Assembly (NCBI RefSeq): GCF_015354055.1
Contig: NZ_JACHTM010000002.1
Coordinates: 1 to 64,000 of the forward strand
DNA from: Thermaurantiacus tibetensis
GTDB lineage: Bacteria; Pseudomonadota; Alphaproteobacteria; Sphingomonadales; Sphingomonadaceae
Direction: 5' to 3'
DNA: 64,000 nt
Below the pieces are notes generated by a model. The model was not told the DNA's origin. It worked only from the letters and a program-made list of their open reading frames with translations, and did no database searches. Of the stretch, positions 15,894 through 29,302 are shown one piece after another (within the stretch, counting starts at the first letter, position 1; each line of letters begins with the position of its first letter). Made by a program: the position numbers and the translations under genes.

Positions 15894-17335
15894 GACGGAT
15901 CCGGACGCTGGTGACGGCCGCGCTCGTCGCGGCGATGGCGGGCCCCGTGCCGCCGGCGCAGGCGCAGCCGGCGGGCCTTTCGGCGGCGGAGCGGGCCCAG
16001 GGCGCGCGGGTGAGGGAGCAGATCCTGCGCGAGTTCGGCGGCAGCATCGAGGGGCCGCTTGCCGACTATGTCCGGCAGGTGGGCCAGCGGGTGGCGCAGG
16101 TGGCCTCCCCCGGCACGCGGCCCGGCGACTACACCATCACCGTGCTCGACAGCCCGATCCCCAATGCCATGGCGACGCCGGGCGGCTACCTCTACGTGAC
16201 CCGGGGTCTCCTTGCGATGATGAACGACGAGGCGGAGCTCGCCTCGGTGCTTGGGCATGAGGCCGGGCATGTCGCCGCGCGCCACTCGGCGAGGTCGCAG
16301 CGCCGGGCGACCCTTGCCACCATCGGCGCAGTCGCAGCGACCGTTCTTACCGGCTCGGACCTCGTCGGCGCGGGCGCGCAGGTGCTTGGCGCCGGCGTGC
16401 TCGGCCAGTTCTCGCAGAAGCAGGAGTATGAGGCGGACACGCTCGGGCTCCGCTACATGACGCAGCTGGGCTACGACCCCTTCGCCACCGCCTCGATGCT
16501 CGCCGCGCTCGGCCGCGCGCAGATCGTGGAGCGCGGGACCTCGGCCGAACGCAACCGCGGCGCCTCCTGGTTTTCCACCCACCCGCTGACCGAAGCGCGC
16601 GTGGCGCGCGCCGAGAAGCTCGCCGCAGAGACGGGGGTGGCGCCCGGCAGCGGCCGGCGCAACCGCGACGCCTTTCTCGCCGCGATCGACGGCATGACCT
16701 GGGGCGATGCGCCCGAGCAGGGACTCGTCTCGGGGTCGAGCTTCCGCCACGCGAAGCTCGGCTTCGGCTTCGATGCGCCGGCCGGGTTCCGGCTCCAGAA
16801 CAGCCCGTCGGCCGTGCAGGGCGTGGGGCCGGACGGCAGCCGGTTCGTCTTCTCCGGCACGCGGATCCCCCCGGGGGGCACGCTCGACGATGTCGCGCGC
16901 GATGCGTGGCGGCAGGTGGCCGGCGGGGTTCCCGGCAACGTGCAGGTGAACCGCACGCGGGTGAACGGGCTCGAGACGCTCGACACGCGCGCCCGCGTCT
17001 CGGGCCGGCAGGGCGTCGTTGATGCGGGCATCACCGTCTATCGCTGGGACGGTGACGGCGCCTTCCTGTTCGCAACGCAGGCCCCGCCGGGGCGGCTTGC
17101 CACGCTCGACCCGCTCATCGCCTCGTTCCGGCGCCTCTCGCGTGAGGAAGCCAGGGCAGTGGGCCGGGGCCTCCGGGTCGAGGTGGTGACGGTCCGCCCC
17201 GGGGACACGGTGCAGTCGCTCGCGCGGCGGATGGCCTTCCCCGACAACCAGCTCGCGCGCTTCCTCGCGCTCAACGGAATCGAGAACCGCCCGCTGGTCC
17301 CCGGCGAGAAGCTGAAGCTCATCGTCAATGGCTGA
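15890..17335 (+). CDS. M48 family metalloprotease with C-terminal LysM domain
   Basis: A secreted or periplasmic zinc protease of 481 residues. It has an N-terminal signal peptide (MRRIRTLVTAALVAAMAG...AQA), the M48 core with the zinc motif HEAGH near residue 122 and the third-ligand region EYEADTLGLRYM, resembling BepA/YfgC or LoiP-type proteases. The last 50 residues form a LysM-like peptidoglycan-binding module (VRPGDTVQSLARRM ... NGIENRPLVPGEKLKLI). A role in outer-membrane protein quality control is likely from family knowledge. It is coupled to trmB and overlaps the Nudix gene by 8 nt. Confidence 0.88.
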   Translation: MRRIRTLVTAALVAAMAGPVPPAQAQPAGLSAAERAQGARVREQILREFGGSIEGPLADYVRQVGQRVAQVASPGTRPGDYTITVLDSPIPNAMATPGGYLYVTRGLLAMMNDEAELASVLGHEAGHVAARHSARSQRRATLATIGAVAATVLTGSDLVGAGAQVLGAGVLGQFSQKQEYEADTLGLRYMTQLGYDPFATASMLAALGRAQIVERGTSAERNRGASWFSTHPLTEARVARAEKLAAETGVAPGSGRRNRDAFLAAIDGMTWGDAPEQGLVSGSSFRHAKLGFGFDAPAGFRLQNSPSAVQGVGPDGSRFVFSGTRIPPGGTLDDVARDAWRQVAGGVPGNVQVNRTRVNGLETLDTRARVSGRQGVVDAGITVYRWDGDGAFLFATQAPPGRLATLDPLIASFRRLSREEARAVGRGLRVEVVTVRPGDTVQSLARRMAFPDNQLARFLALNGIENRPLVPGEKLKLIVNG

Positions 17336-17777
17336 GGCGGGCGACCTCGGCTGCCCCGGCGCCGCGGGCACGGCCGGCCTGCCGCTCCTCCTCGTCGCCT
17401 GCGGCGTGCTGGTGGATGGCGAGGGCCGCGTGCTGGTCACCGAGCGTCCGGAGGGCCGGGAGATGGCGGGCCTGTGGGAGTTCCCCGGCGGCAAGGTCGA
17501 GCCGGGAGAGAGCCCGGAAGCCGCCCTGGTGCGCGAGCTGGCCGAGGAGCTCGGGATCCAGACGGCTGAGAGTTGCCTTGCGCCCTGCGGCTTCGCAAGC
17601 CACGCCTATGATCGCGCGCGGGTGGTGCTCCTCGCCTTTGCGCTCAGGAAGTGGCAGGGGGTGCCGGCCGCCCGCGAAGGCCAGCGGCTGCAGTGGCTGC
17701 CGGTGCCGGCGCTGTTCCGGCTGGCCATGCCGCCGGCCGACCGGCCGCTCCTCGGCCAGATCGCCGCCATCCTCTAG
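17328..17777 (+). CDS. mutT: Nudix hydrolase, MutT-like (8-oxo-dGTP diphosphatase)
   Basis: A 149-residue protein containing the complete Nudix box Gx5Ex7REUxEExGU as GKVEPGE-SPEAALV-RELAEELGI, preceded by LWEFPGG. The MutT subgroup sanitises oxidised dGTP to prevent A:T to C:G transversions. The WEFPGGK context and C-terminal LQWLPVPALFRLAMPPADRPLL resemble MutT rather than ADP-ribose pyrophosphatases. It is the third gene of trmB-M48-mutT, overlapping the previous gene by 8 nt. Confidence 0.85.
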   Translation: MAEAGDLGCPGAAGTAGLPLLLVACGVLVDGEGRVLVTERPEGREMAGLWEFPGGKVEPGESPEAALVRELAEELGIQTAESCLAPCGFASHAYDRARVVLLAFALRKWQGVPAAREGQRLQWLPVPALFRLAMPPADRPLLGQIAAIL

Positions 17778-17867
17778 CCCTTCCCCCGGGCACCGTCCGG
17801 CCCGCCGCCCGCGCCTTCGCCGGCCGCCCGGAGGCCCCCGCGCGTGCCGCCGGAGCCGCGTCTGGCC

Positions 17868-18644
17868 TCAGCTGCGGTAGGAGGGGTCCAGCCGGTCCAT
17901 CTTCCGCATGAGGGCCGGCCAGGCAAGCATGTCGGAGATGACCTCCATGCCGCGGCTCACCTGGCCTGCCACCTTCTCGGGCGTGCCCTGGGGCGGGCGG
18001 CTCACCAGTTCGGCGCCGCCGGCAAGCGCCAGCACCTGCGCCTGGCACGCGCGCTCGAGGAGATACATGCGCAGGAACGCCTGGCCCACGGTTGCCCCCA
18101 CCGTCAGCGTGCCGTGGTTCCTGAGGATCATGGCGTTCTTCGTGCCGAGGTCGGCGACGAGGCGCTCGCGCTCGTCGAGGTCGGTCGCGACCCCCTCGTA
18201 GTCGTGGTAGGCGACATCCTCCCGGACAAGGAGCGCCGTCTGCGTCAGGGGCATCAGCCCGTCGGCCATGGCGGCGACGGCCTGGCCGTGGGGCGTGTGG
18301 AGGTGGAGCACGGCGTGCGCATCCTCGCGCGACATGTGGATCGCGGAGTGGATGGTGAAGCCCGCCGGGTTGGTCATGTAGGGCGTCTCCATCACCGGGT
18401 TCCCCTCCACGTCGATCTTGACGAGGGAGGAGGCGGTGATCTCGTCGAACATGAGGTTGTAGGGGTTGATGAGGAAATGGTGCTCCGGGCCGGGCACCCG
18501 CACCGAGAGGTGGGTGAAGATGAGGTCGTCCCAGCCATAGTGGGCGACCAGCCGGTAGGCGCAGGCAAGCTCCACCCGGAGCTTCCACTCCTCCTCCGAG
18601 ACGCGCGCGCGCACATCCTCCGGCGTCTTCAGCTGCGTTGCCAT
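17868..18644 (-). CDS. class II aldolase/adducin family protein
   Basis: A 258-residue cytosolic protein of the class II aldolase fold. It shows [16 protein letters not shown] at the N-terminus, zinc ligands in LHLHTPHG and RNHGTLTVG, and [13 protein letters not shown]. The family includes fuculose-phosphate aldolase and related lyases, but adducin-like members often have undetermined substrates. The start at 18644 overlaps the DUF2256 gene by 16 nt, so the two are probably co-transcribed. Confidence 0.85.
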   Translation of the reverse strand: MATQLKTPEDVRARVSEEEWKLRVELACAYRLVAHYGWDDLIFTHLSVRVPGPEHHFLINPYNLMFDEITASSLVKIDVEGNPVMETPYMTNPAGFTIHSAIHMSREDAHAVLHLHTPHGQAVAAMADGLMPLTQTALLVREDVAYHDYEGVATDLDERERLVADLGTKNAMILRNHGTLTVGATVGQAFLRMYLLERACQAQVLALAGGAELVSRPPQGTPEKVAGQVSRGMEVISDMLAWPALMRKMDRLDPSYRS

Positions 18645-18811
18645 GGCTCGTCCTCCCGCTTCGCAAGTGCCGGCACCTTCCGCCGGCACGCGTCCGAACA
18701 GTAGCGCACCTGCTCCCAGTCGCGCGACCATTTCTTGCGCCATGCGAAGGGGCGCCCGCAGTGCGCGCAGGTCTTCGTCGGCAGGTCGGCCTTGGCAGGG
18801 GCGCGCGGCAT
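18629..18811 (-). CDS. DUF2256 domain small zinc-ribbon protein
   Basis: A 60-residue protein with four cysteines arranged as TCAHC...YCSDAC, plus the family hallmark [22 protein letters not shown]2256 proteins are small, presumably zinc-binding, and of unknown function. They are often encoded next to photolyase or stress genes, but here the neighbour is a class II aldolase overlapping by 16 nt. The start is separated from the divergent PhoD-like gene by 58 bases. Confidence 0.85.
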   Translation of the reverse strand: MPRAPAKADLPTKTCAHCGRPFAWRKKWSRDWEQVRYCSDACRRKVPALAKREDEPWQRS

Positions 18812-18869
18812 GGCCCCGCCCTGCCCGGGGAGTCGCACATCTGCAACCTTTGCGCGGCAGGGAGGCGGC

Positions 18870-20495
18870 ATGACGCACCTTCTCCTTGACCGCCGCACCC
18901 TGCTTGCCGGCGCCGGCGCCGGCCTCGTCCTGCCCCGGCGTCTCTTCGCAGCGCCGCTTGCGGGCTTCACCCATGGCGTTGCCTCGGGCGAGCCGGGGCC
19001 GCGGTCGATGCTCTTCTGGACCCGATTCGTCGGCACCGCCGACCGGCCCGAGGAGCTCGAGCTCGAGGTCTCGACGAGCCCGCGCATGACCCGGCCGGTC
19101 GCCCGGGCGCGCGCGGTGGCCGACCCGGCGAACGACTGGTGCGCCAAGACCGCGGTCGAGGGCCTCGCGCCCGGCACCACCTACTATTACCGCTGGACGG
19201 GGCCGGCGAAGGCGCGGTCCATGGTGGGCCGCACGCGCACGCTTCCCGAGGGCGACGCCCCGCTCTTCCGCATCGGCCTCTTCTCCTGCTCGAACCTCCC
19301 CTATGGCTGGTTCAACGGCTACGGCCATGCGGTTGCCGCCGACGACATCGACCTCGTCGTCCATGTCGGCGACTACATCTACGAATATGCCCGCGGCATC
19401 TATCCGGAGGCGAAGGCAGCCGTGCCGGGCCGGCTGATCGAGCCCGCGGGCGAGACGGTGACACTCGAGGACTACCGCGCGCGCTACGCGAGCTACCGTG
19501 CCGACCCGGACCTTCAGGCGCTTCATGCGCTCTTCCCGTCGGTGACCACCTGGGACGACCACGAGGTGGCCAACGACGCCTGGCGCGACGGCGCGGAGAA
19601 CCACCGGCCGCAGAGCCAGGGCCCCTGGGCCGCGCGCCTCGCCGCCGCGCGGAAGGCCTACCGCGAGTGGCTGCCGGTCTCGGATGCGGCTTATGCCCGC
19701 TACGACATCGGCCGGCTGGCGACACTCTTGCGGCTCGACACGCGTGTCGAGGGGCGCGACCGGCAGCTGTCGCTGACCGAGGCGCTCAAGGGCGCGACCG
19801 ACATGGGCGCCGCGCTCGTCCGCTTCCGCGACGAGCAGTGGCTTGCCGGCAACCGCCAGCTTCTTGGCACCGCGCAGGAGGCGTGGCTGTTCCGCGAGAT
19901 GGAGGAGGCTGCGCGCCGGGGCGCGCGCTGGCAGGTGCTTGCGCAGCAGGTCATCATGGGGAACCTGCGCGCACCGGCCGATGCCGCCGCCCTCATGCCG
20001 CCCGATCCGGACGGTCGTCTGAAGGCGCTGATGCAGGCGGGGGCGGCCGCGGCGCGGGTTGGCCTGCCGCTCAACATGGACGCGTGGGATGGCTACCCGG
20101 CGGCGCGGGCCCGGCTGCTCGCGGCTGCGCAGAAGGTGGGCGCGAACCTGGTCGTGCTGGCCGGCGACAGCCACAATGCCTGGGCCTTCGATCTCGTGAA
20201 CGACTCCCGCCCGGCGGGCGTGGAGTTCGCGACGCAGTCGGTGAGCTCGCCCGGGTTCGAAAGCTACCTTGCGGGCGTCGCGCCAAGCGAGCTCGGCAAG
20301 GCGCTCATGGCGGCCAACCCCGGCCTGCGCTGGTGCGAGACCTCCCAGCGCGGCTACACCCTCGTGACGCTGACGCCACGCGAGGCGGTCGCCGAATGGC
20401 GCTTCACGGCACCCGTGACGGCGCGCGCGCCGAAGCTCGCCTCGCGGGCGCAGGCGCGCGTCTCGGCCGGCAGCAACCGGTTGCAGATCGCCTGA
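18870..20495 (+). CDS. PhoD-like alkaline phosphatase/phosphodiesterase, Tat-exported
   Basis: A 541-residue exported protein. The N-terminus [26 protein letters not shown] resembles a twin-arginine signal. The body has the PhoD N-domain ([18 protein letters not shown]) and a calcineurin-like metallophosphatase core: [37 protein letters not shown]. PhoD enzymes hydrolyse phosphomono- or diesters outside the cytoplasm using Ca/Fe. GGAGG precedes the ATG. Unlike three other units in this window, I could not find an 11-bp repeat Pho box upstream, so phosphate control is not shown. Confidence 0.88.
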   Translation: MTHLLLDRRTLLAGAGAGLVLPRRLFAAPLAGFTHGVASGEPGPRSMLFWTRFVGTADRPEELELEVSTSPRMTRPVARARAVADPANDWCAKTAVEGLAPGTTYYYRWTGPAKARSMVGRTRTLPEGDAPLFRIGLFSCSNLPYGWFNGYGHAVAADDIDLVVHVGDYIYEYARGIYPEAKAAVPGRLIEPAGETVTLEDYRARYASYRADPDLQALHALFPSVTTWDDHEVANDAWRDGAENHRPQSQGPWAARLAAARKAYREWLPVSDAAYARYDIGRLATLLRLDTRVEGRDRQLSLTEALKGATDMGAALVRFRDEQWLAGNRQLLGTAQEAWLFREMEEAARRGARWQVLAQQVIMGNLRAPADAAALMPPDPDGRLKALMQAGAAAARVGLPLNMDAWDGYPAARARLLAAAQKVGANLVVLAGDSHNAWAFDLVNDSRPAGVEFATQSVSSPGFESYLAGVAPSELGKALMAANPGLRWCETSQRGYTLVTLTPREAVAEWRFTAPVTARAPKLASRAQARVSAGSNRLQIA

Positions 20496-20517
20496 CCCGC
20501 CTCTAGCGGCGGCGGGC

Positions 20518-21834
20518 ATGATCCCCCGCTACACGAGGCCCGAGATGGCGGCCATCTGGTCGCCCGAGACGCGCTACCGGATCTGGTTCGAGATCGAGGC
20601 GCACGCGCTCGACGCGATGGCGGACCACGGCCTCGTCCCGCGGAGCGCGGCCGAGGCGGCCTGGCGCTGGTGGGCCTCGAACCCCGCCATCGACGTCGCC
20701 GCGATCGACGCCATCGAGGCCGAGACCCGCCACGACGTCATCGCCTTCCTCACCTGGGTCGAGCGGCAGATCGGGCCGGAGGCGCGGTTCATGCACCAGG
20801 GCATGACCTCCTCCGACGTGCTGGACACCGCGCTTGCCGTGCAGCTCGCCCGCGCGAGCGACCTGCTGCTTGCCGACCTCGACTCGCTCCTTGCCGCGCT
20901 CGAGGCGCGCGCCTTCGAGCACAAGCACACGCCCACCATCGGGCGCAGCCACGGGATCCACGCCGAGCCGACCAGCTTCGGCCTGAAGCTCGCCGGGTTC
21001 CACGCCGAGTTCCAGCGCGCCCGCGCCCGGCTGGTCGCCGCGCGGGCAGACGTGGCCACCTGCGCCATCTCGGGCGCGGTCGGCACCTTCGCGCACCTGC
21101 CGATCGGGGTGGAGGCGCATGTCGCGCAGAAGCTCGGGCTTGCGGTCGAGCCTGTCTCGACCCAGGTCATCCCGCGCGACCGCCACGCCATGTTCTTCGC
21201 AACGCTGGCCCTCATCGCCTCCTCGGTCGAGCGGCTGGCCACCGAGATCCGCCACCTCCAGCGCACCGAGGTGCTGGAGGCGGAGGAATGGTTCGCGCCC
21301 GGCCAGAAGGGCTCGTCGGCGATGCCGCACAAGCGCAACCCGGTGCTCTCGGAGAATCTGACCGGCCTTGCCCGGCTGGTCCGCTCGGCCGTCATGCCGG
21401 CGCTCGAGAACGTTGCGCTCTGGCACGAGCGGGACATCTCCCACTCTTCGGTCGAGCGCGGGATCGCGCCCGATTCGACGGTCCACCTCGACTTCGCGCT
21501 CGCGCGGCTCACCGGCCTCGTCGAGCGGCTCGTCGTCTACCCCGAGCGGATGGCGCGGAACCTCGCGCGCACGGGCGGGCTCATTCATTCGCAGCAGGTG
21601 CTCCTCGCGCTGACCCAGGCGGGGATGACGCGCGAGCAGGCCTATGCCGCCGTCCAGCGCAACGCGATGAAGGTGTGGGAAGCGGACGGCGCGCTTTCCT
21701 TCCGCGCGCTCCTCGAGGCCGACCCCGAAGTCGCGGCCCGGCTCTCGCCCGAGATGCTCGACCGGCTCTTCGCTCTCGAGCCGCACATTGCCAGGGTGGA
21801 CGCCATCTTCGAGCGGGTGTTCGGCCGGCGCTGA
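20518..21834 (+). CDS. purB: adenylosuccinate lyase
   Basis: Cleaves adenylosuccinate to AMP and SAICAR to AICAR in purine synthesis. The 438-residue protein of the fumarase/aspartase superfamily shows TRHDVIAFL, MHQGMTSSDVLDTA, TIGRSHGIHAEPTSFG and the signature SSAMPHKRNPVLSENL containing the catalytic loop serine region. It starts 22 bases after the PhoD-like gene. The stop codon sits in the loop of a perfect hairpin. Confidence 0.95.
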   Translation: MIPRYTRPEMAAIWSPETRYRIWFEIEAHALDAMADHGLVPRSAAEAAWRWWASNPAIDVAAIDAIEAETRHDVIAFLTWVERQIGPEARFMHQGMTSSDVLDTALAVQLARASDLLLADLDSLLAALEARAFEHKHTPTIGRSHGIHAEPTSFGLKLAGFHAEFQRARARLVAARADVATCAISGAVGTFAHLPIGVEAHVAQKLGLAVEPVSTQVIPRDRHAMFFATLALIASSVERLATEIRHLQRTEVLEAEEWFAPGQKGSSAMPHKRNPVLSENLTGLARLVRSAVMPALENVALWHERDISHSSVERGIAPDSTVHLDFALARLTGLVERLVVYPERMARNLARTGGLIHSQQVLLALTQAGMTREQAYAAVQRNAMKVWEADGALSFRALLEADPEVAARLSPEMLDRLFALEPHIARVDAIFERVFGRR

Positions 21835-21842
21835 GCGCCGGC
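21824..21842. terminator. bidirectional hairpin at the purB stop
   Basis: GCCGGCGC and GCGCCGGC form a perfect 8-bp GC stem with the purB stop TGA as the three-base loop. It lies exactly between purB and the convergent methyltransferase gene, one base before the latter's stop. No U-tract follows on either strand, so it may act with Rho or only as a transcript-end stabiliser. Confidence 0.4.
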
Positions 21843-22589
21843 TCAGGCGAGACGCATGCCCACGAGCGTTCCCTTCGTGCCGCCGGGCACGAAGCGGAAG
21901 CGGAACTGCGGCCAGCGGCTCTTCCACCGCGCGGCAACCAGCCGCTCGCCCGGCCGGGCGGCGTCGTCGAGCATGACGACACCGCCAACCGGAATGCGGT
22001 CGAAGAGCGTCTCGGCCGCACCTCGGGCCAGCGGGTGAACGGTCCAGGGCGGCCCGTCGACGAGAAGGAGATCGATCCGCTCGGGAAGACTGGAGAGCGT
22101 GTACCAGGCGCCCGGCCAGCCCGGCGGCGGCGGCCCGAGCGGCGCGACGCGGAGGTCGGCGGCAAGATCATGGCTCGCGAGCCAGTCCCTGACACTGGCC
22201 ACGAACGGCGCGTGCTGGTCGAAGGAGACGAGGGTGCCGCGGCCCCAGAGGGCGAGCGCGCGGGCGGCAACGAAGCTGGTGGTGCCGGCGCCGAGCTCGA
22301 CGACGACGTCGGGGCGATGGGCGCGGATGTGCTCGGCCAGCATGCGCAGGAAGAAGGCATCGGCTTTCCAGCTGCCGAGCGGCGGGAGGGCGGTCTCGGA
22401 CAGCTCGAGGAGGGCAAGGAGCTCCTGTCGGGCGGCGGTCGGGCCGCCGGAGAGGCTGCGGAGCAGCCAGGGCCACTGGACTGCGCCGAAGGCGAGCGTT
22501 GCGAGCCGGTCGGAGAGGCGACGGGGCGCGGCTTCACTGGGGGTGTCGGAGGCCACGGGCAGGAAGGAGGTGCGTTGCGGAACGGTCAT
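21843..22589 (-). CDS. class I SAM-dependent methyltransferase-like protein
   Basis: A 248-residue soluble protein with a class I methyltransferase core: VVVELGAGTTSFVAARAL (SAM-binding motif I, near residue 97), LVSFDQHAPF (acidic residue after strand 2), IDLLLVDGPPW and GGVVMLDDAARPGE. The order resembles FkbM/O-methyltransferase-like or class I MTase_24 proteins. The substrate is unknown. The chosen start at 22589 follows GGGGAAGG, and the ATG at 22628 upstream is less likely. It converges on purB. Confidence 0.72.
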   Translation of the reverse strand: MTVPQRTSFLPVASDTPSEAAPRRLSDRLATLAFGAVQWPWLLRSLSGGPTAARQELLALLELSETALPPLGSWKADAFFLRMLAEHIRAHRPDVVVELGAGTTSFVAARALALWGRGTLVSFDQHAPFVASVRDWLASHDLAADLRVAPLGPPPPGWPGAWYTLSSLPERIDLLLVDGPPWTVHPLARGAAETLFDRIPVGGVVMLDDAARPGERLVAARWKSRWPQFRFRFVPGGTKGTLVGMRLA

Positions 22590-22707
22590 CGGCCTTCCCC
22601 CTGTCGCCCCCTGTCGGCGGCCGCGCATCGCGCCCGGATGGCCCGCGCCATGCCGCAGGCCACTGCGAAGTCAAGGCGACGCTGTCACGCCCCGGCCGGG
22701 GTCGAGA

Positions 22708-23793
<1,086 letters not shown>

Positions 23794-23917
23794 GCCGCCC
23801 GCTCCTGCCGCCCCGCCCCCCGCCCCTTCCTAACGGCATGGGAGGTGCGAGCTTGATTGCCTTGCAGGGGATTCTCGCGCGCCCTAGGGCTCGGACGGAC
23901 AGGAGCGGGAGAGCGGC

Positions 23918-26605
<2,688 letters not shown>

Positions 26606-26760
26606 GGGACGGGGCCGTCAACGCACGGTGCCGGGTGATGGCGGCGGGAGGCAAGGCCGGCGGCCGAGCACCGGTGCGCCGGGTGAGCCCTTCCCGCCCG
26701 GTCCGCCGCGGGCTCTGCGCTCCCGGCGGCGAACGGCCTTGCGCGCGCCGCCCGGGCCGC

Positions 26761-28443
26761 TCAGGCCCGCGTCAGGCGCTTGTACTGCAGCCGGTGGGGG
26801 CGGTCGGCCGCGTCGCCGAGGCGGCGGCGCTTGTCCTCCTCGTACATCTGGAAATTGCCCTCGAACCACTCGACGTGGCTGTTCCCCTCGAAGGCGAGGA
26901 TGTGGGTGGCGAGCCGGTCGAGGAAGAAGCGGTCGTGGGAGATGACGACCGCGCAGCCGGCGAAGTTCTCGAGCGCTTCCTCGAGCGCGCGCAGCGTCTC
27001 GACGTCGAGGTCGTTGGTGGGCTCGTCGAGGAGGAGCACGTTGCCGCCCTCCTTCAGCATCTTCGCCATGTGGACCCGGTTGCGCTCGCCGCCTGAGAGC
27101 TGGCCCACCTTCTTCTGCTGGTCCGCGCCCTTGAAGCCGAAGGCTCCGACATAGGCGCGGGTCGGCACCTCGACCTTGCCGAAGTAGAAGCGGTCGTTGC
27201 CGTCGGAGATCTCCTCCCACACCGTCTTGTTGGGGTCGAGATGGTCCCGGCTCTGGTCGACGTAGCCGAGGCGCACCGTCTCGCCGATGGTGATGGTGCC
27301 AGAGTCCGGCTGTTCCTGGCCGGTGATGAGGCGGAAGAGCGTGGTCTTGCCCGCACCATTGGGGCCGATCACGCCCACGATCCCGCCCGGCGGGAGGCGG
27401 AAGGAGAGGTTCTCGAACAGGAGCTTGTCGCCATAGGCCTTGGTGAGGTTCCTGGCCTCGATCACCTCCTGGCCGAGACGCTCGGGGACGCGGATGAGGA
27501 TCTCGCGCTCGCCGGGCCGGCGGACCTCCTGCTTGGCCACCAGTTCCTCGAACGCGGTGATGCGGGCCTTCGACTTCGCCTGCCGCGCGCGCGGGCTCGA
27601 GCGGATCCACTCGAGCTCGCGGGCAATGGCCTTGGCGCGGGCCTCCTCCTCCCGCTGCTCCTGCTTGACCCGCTTCTCCTTCGCCTCGAGCCAGGCGGAG
27701 TAGTTGCCTTCGAAGGGGATGCCCTGGCCGTAGTAGAGCTCGAGCACCCAGCCGACGACGTTGTCGAGGAAGTAGCGGTCGTGGGTGACGAGGATGACGT
27801 TGCCCTTGTAGGCCTTCAGATGCTGCTCGAGCCAGGCGACGCTCTCGGCGTCGAGGTGGTTCGTGGGCTCGTCGAGAAGAAGGATGTCGGGCTTTTCGAG
27901 GAGGAGGCGGCAGAGCGCAACGCGCCGCTTCTCGCCGCCGGAGAGGTTGGTCACGGGCCAGTCGCCGGGCGGGCAGCGGAGCGCATCCATCGCGATCTCG
28001 AGCTGGTTGTCGAGGGTCCAGCCGTCGACGGCGTCGATCTTCTCCTGAAGCTCGCCCATCTCGGCCATGAGCGCGTCGAAGTCGGTGTCGTCCTTCGGGT
28101 CCGCCATCTCGGCCGAGATGGCATTGAACCGGTCGATCATGTCGGCAACCGCGCGCACGCCGTCCATCACGTTCTCGCGCACGGTCTTGGCGGGGTCGAG
28201 CTGCGGCTCCTGCGGCAGGTAGCCCACGCGGATGCCTTCCGCCGGCCACGCCTCGCCCGAGAAGTCCTTGTCAAGTCCCGCCATGATCTTCATGAGGGTG
28301 GACTTGCCCGAGCCATTGGGGCCGATGATGGCGATCTTGGCGTCGGGGTAGAACTGCAGGTGAATGTTGTTGAGGATGGGTTTGGGCTGACCGGGGTAGG
28401 TCTTGGTCAGACCCTTCATGACGAAGCTGTACTGGCGGGACAT
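26761..28443 (-). CDS. ettA: energy-dependent translational throttle protein EttA (ABC-F)
   Basis: A soluble ABC-F ATPase of 560 residues with two nucleotide-binding domains: Walker A GPNGSGKST and GPNGAGKTT, signatures LSGGEKRRVA and LSGGERNRVH, and Walker B LLLDEPTNHLD and LLLDEPTNDLD. The N-terminus MSRQYSFVMKGLTKTYPG and length match EttA closely. EttA binds the ribosomal E site and gates entry into elongation according to the ADP/ATP ratio. The start at 28443 matches the family start. Confidence 0.94.
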   Translation of the reverse strand: MSRQYSFVMKGLTKTYPGQPKPILNNIHLQFYPDAKIAIIGPNGSGKSTLMKIMAGLDKDFSGEAWPAEGIRVGYLPQEPQLDPAKTVRENVMDGVRAVADMIDRFNAISAEMADPKDDTDFDALMAEMGELQEKIDAVDGWTLDNQLEIAMDALRCPPGDWPVTNLSGGEKRRVALCRLLLEKPDILLLDEPTNHLDAESVAWLEQHLKAYKGNVILVTHDRYFLDNVVGWVLELYYGQGIPFEGNYSAWLEAKEKRVKQEQREEEARAKAIARELEWIRSSPRARQAKSKARITAFEELVAKQEVRRPGEREILIRVPERLGQEVIEARNLTKAYGDKLLFENLSFRLPPGGIVGVIGPNGAGKTTLFRLITGQEQPDSGTITIGETVRLGYVDQSRDHLDPNKTVWEEISDGNDRFYFGKVEVPTRAYVGAFGFKGADQQKKVGQLSGGERNRVHMAKMLKEGGNVLLLDEPTNDLDVETLRALEEALENFAGCAVVISHDRFFLDRLATHILAFEGNSHVEWFEGNFQMYEEDKRRRLGDAADRPHRLQYKRLTRA

Positions 28444-28501
28444 GGGCGCTCGCTCGACTGGGGGATGCAGCACCGCATGTAGCGAGCGGGCAGCCCAACG
28501 C

Positions 28502-28536
28502 AAAGGGGCGGCGGTGCTGCCACCGCCGCCCCCTTT
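28502..28536 (-). terminator. hairpin terminator after the PEP-CTERM gene
   Basis: A 15-bp GC-rich stem with one bulged base (AAAGGGGCGGCGGTG pairing with CACCGCCGCCCCCTTT) around a CTGC loop lies 17 bases downstream of the PEP-CTERM stop and upstream of ettA. The A/T triplets at the stem base give only a short U-run, but stability is high. It probably separates the PEP-CTERM transcript from ettA. Confidence 0.65.
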
Positions 28537-28553
28537 CTGGAATCAGGCGTAGC

Positions 28554-29183
28554 TCAGGCGATGGCCGTGGCACGCCGCCGGGCCGCCAGCCCCACGAGGC
28601 CGAAGCCCGCGATCAGCATGGCCCAGGTGGCGGGCTCGGGGATGACTCCACCGCCGCCGGTGTAGACGAACACGAGCTTCTCATAGTCGGAGGAGCCGTT
28701 GAGGCCGGCGATCGAATTGATCGAATAGCCGCCCACGAAGTCATAAGTGTGGACGCACATGCTGCCATTGGGCGGGGTGAAGCTGCATTCAAGCTTCTGG
28801 AAGCCGCCACCCGCAGGCGCGAAGCCCCAGGACCAGTTGTCGGCATAGAACCAGTTGGCGCCGTTGGAGGTGGTGAAGATGCCATTGTCGGCGGCACCCG
28901 TGTTGGTGAAGGCGTCGACCTTGGTGGTCTGCGCCAGCACGAGAAGCGTGCTGGAGCCGGTCTCGCGGCCGGCCAGCATGATGAGGCTGCCGGCGCCGCA
29001 GTTGGCGAGCGTGGCGGCTGCGCTCGACCCGAACGGCGTGCCCATGGTGGCGGAATAGCAGAGGCTCCAGCCGCCGCCGGTGACGGTGGCAAGCGGCACG
29101 TTCAGCTGTGGCCCGACGGGCAGGTAGGTGGCGAAGGCGGGCGCGGCGAGAAGCGCCAGAGTGAGAGCAGAAAGCTTGCGCAT
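28554..29183 (-). CDS. PEP-CTERM sorting domain-containing protein
   Basis: A 209-residue secreted protein. It has a signal peptide (MRKLSALTLALLAAPAFA), a glycine/serine-rich beta-type body with four cysteines, and a C-terminal PEP-CTERM tripartite signal: VIPEPATW, a hydrophobic helix (AMLIAGFGLVGLA) and a basic tail ARRRA. Such proteins are cleaved and anchored or released by an exosortase, and are linked to exopolysaccharide and floc or biofilm matrix. The exosortase is not in this window. The start is supported by AGGGGAG and by the upstream sigma-54 promoter. Confidence 0.85.
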   Translation of the reverse strand: MRKLSALTLALLAAPAFATYLPVGPQLNVPLATVTGGGWSLCYSATMGTPFGSSAAATLANCGAGSLIMLAGRETGSSTLLVLAQTTKVDAFTNTGAADNGIFTTSNGANWFYADNWSWGFAPAGGGFQKLECSFTPPNGSMCVHTYDFVGGYSINSIAGLNGSSDYEKLVFVYTGGGGVIPEPATWAMLIAGFGLVGLAARRRATAIA

Positions 29184-29224
29184 GATGGACTCCCCTTCGT
29201 TTCTGCGACAGCAGCCGGTCGACG

Positions 29225-29240
29225 TGCAATTTCCGTGCCA
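29225..29240 (-). promoter_or_regulatory. sigma-54 (RpoN) promoter of the PEP-CTERM gene
   Basis: The minus-strand sequence TGGCACGGAAATTGCA matches the -24/-12 consensus TGGCACG-N4-TTGCA at every fixed position, with exactly 10 bases between the invariant GG and GC. The predicted transcript start, near 29214, gives a leader of about 31 bases with an AGGGGAG ribosome site. Activity would need an enhancer-binding protein. In PEP-CTERM systems the PrsK/PrsR pair is a known sigma-54-type regulator. Confidence 0.75.
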
Positions 29241-29302
29241 AGCTTCTGGCTTGGACAAGTGCTTGATTCTTCTCGGCGCGGCCCTGGCTCCCCGGCGCCT
29301 GC

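Noticed and set aside
18812-18869. Pho box upstream of the PhoD-like phosphatase
   Set aside because: I looked for CTGTCAT/C words with an 11-bp period and found none, so phosphate control is not claimed for this gene.
22600-22692. CTGTCG words near the methyltransferase/GGDEF spacer as a Pho box
   Set aside because: The words are 10 bp apart, not 11, and end in CG, not CA, and no -10 fits.
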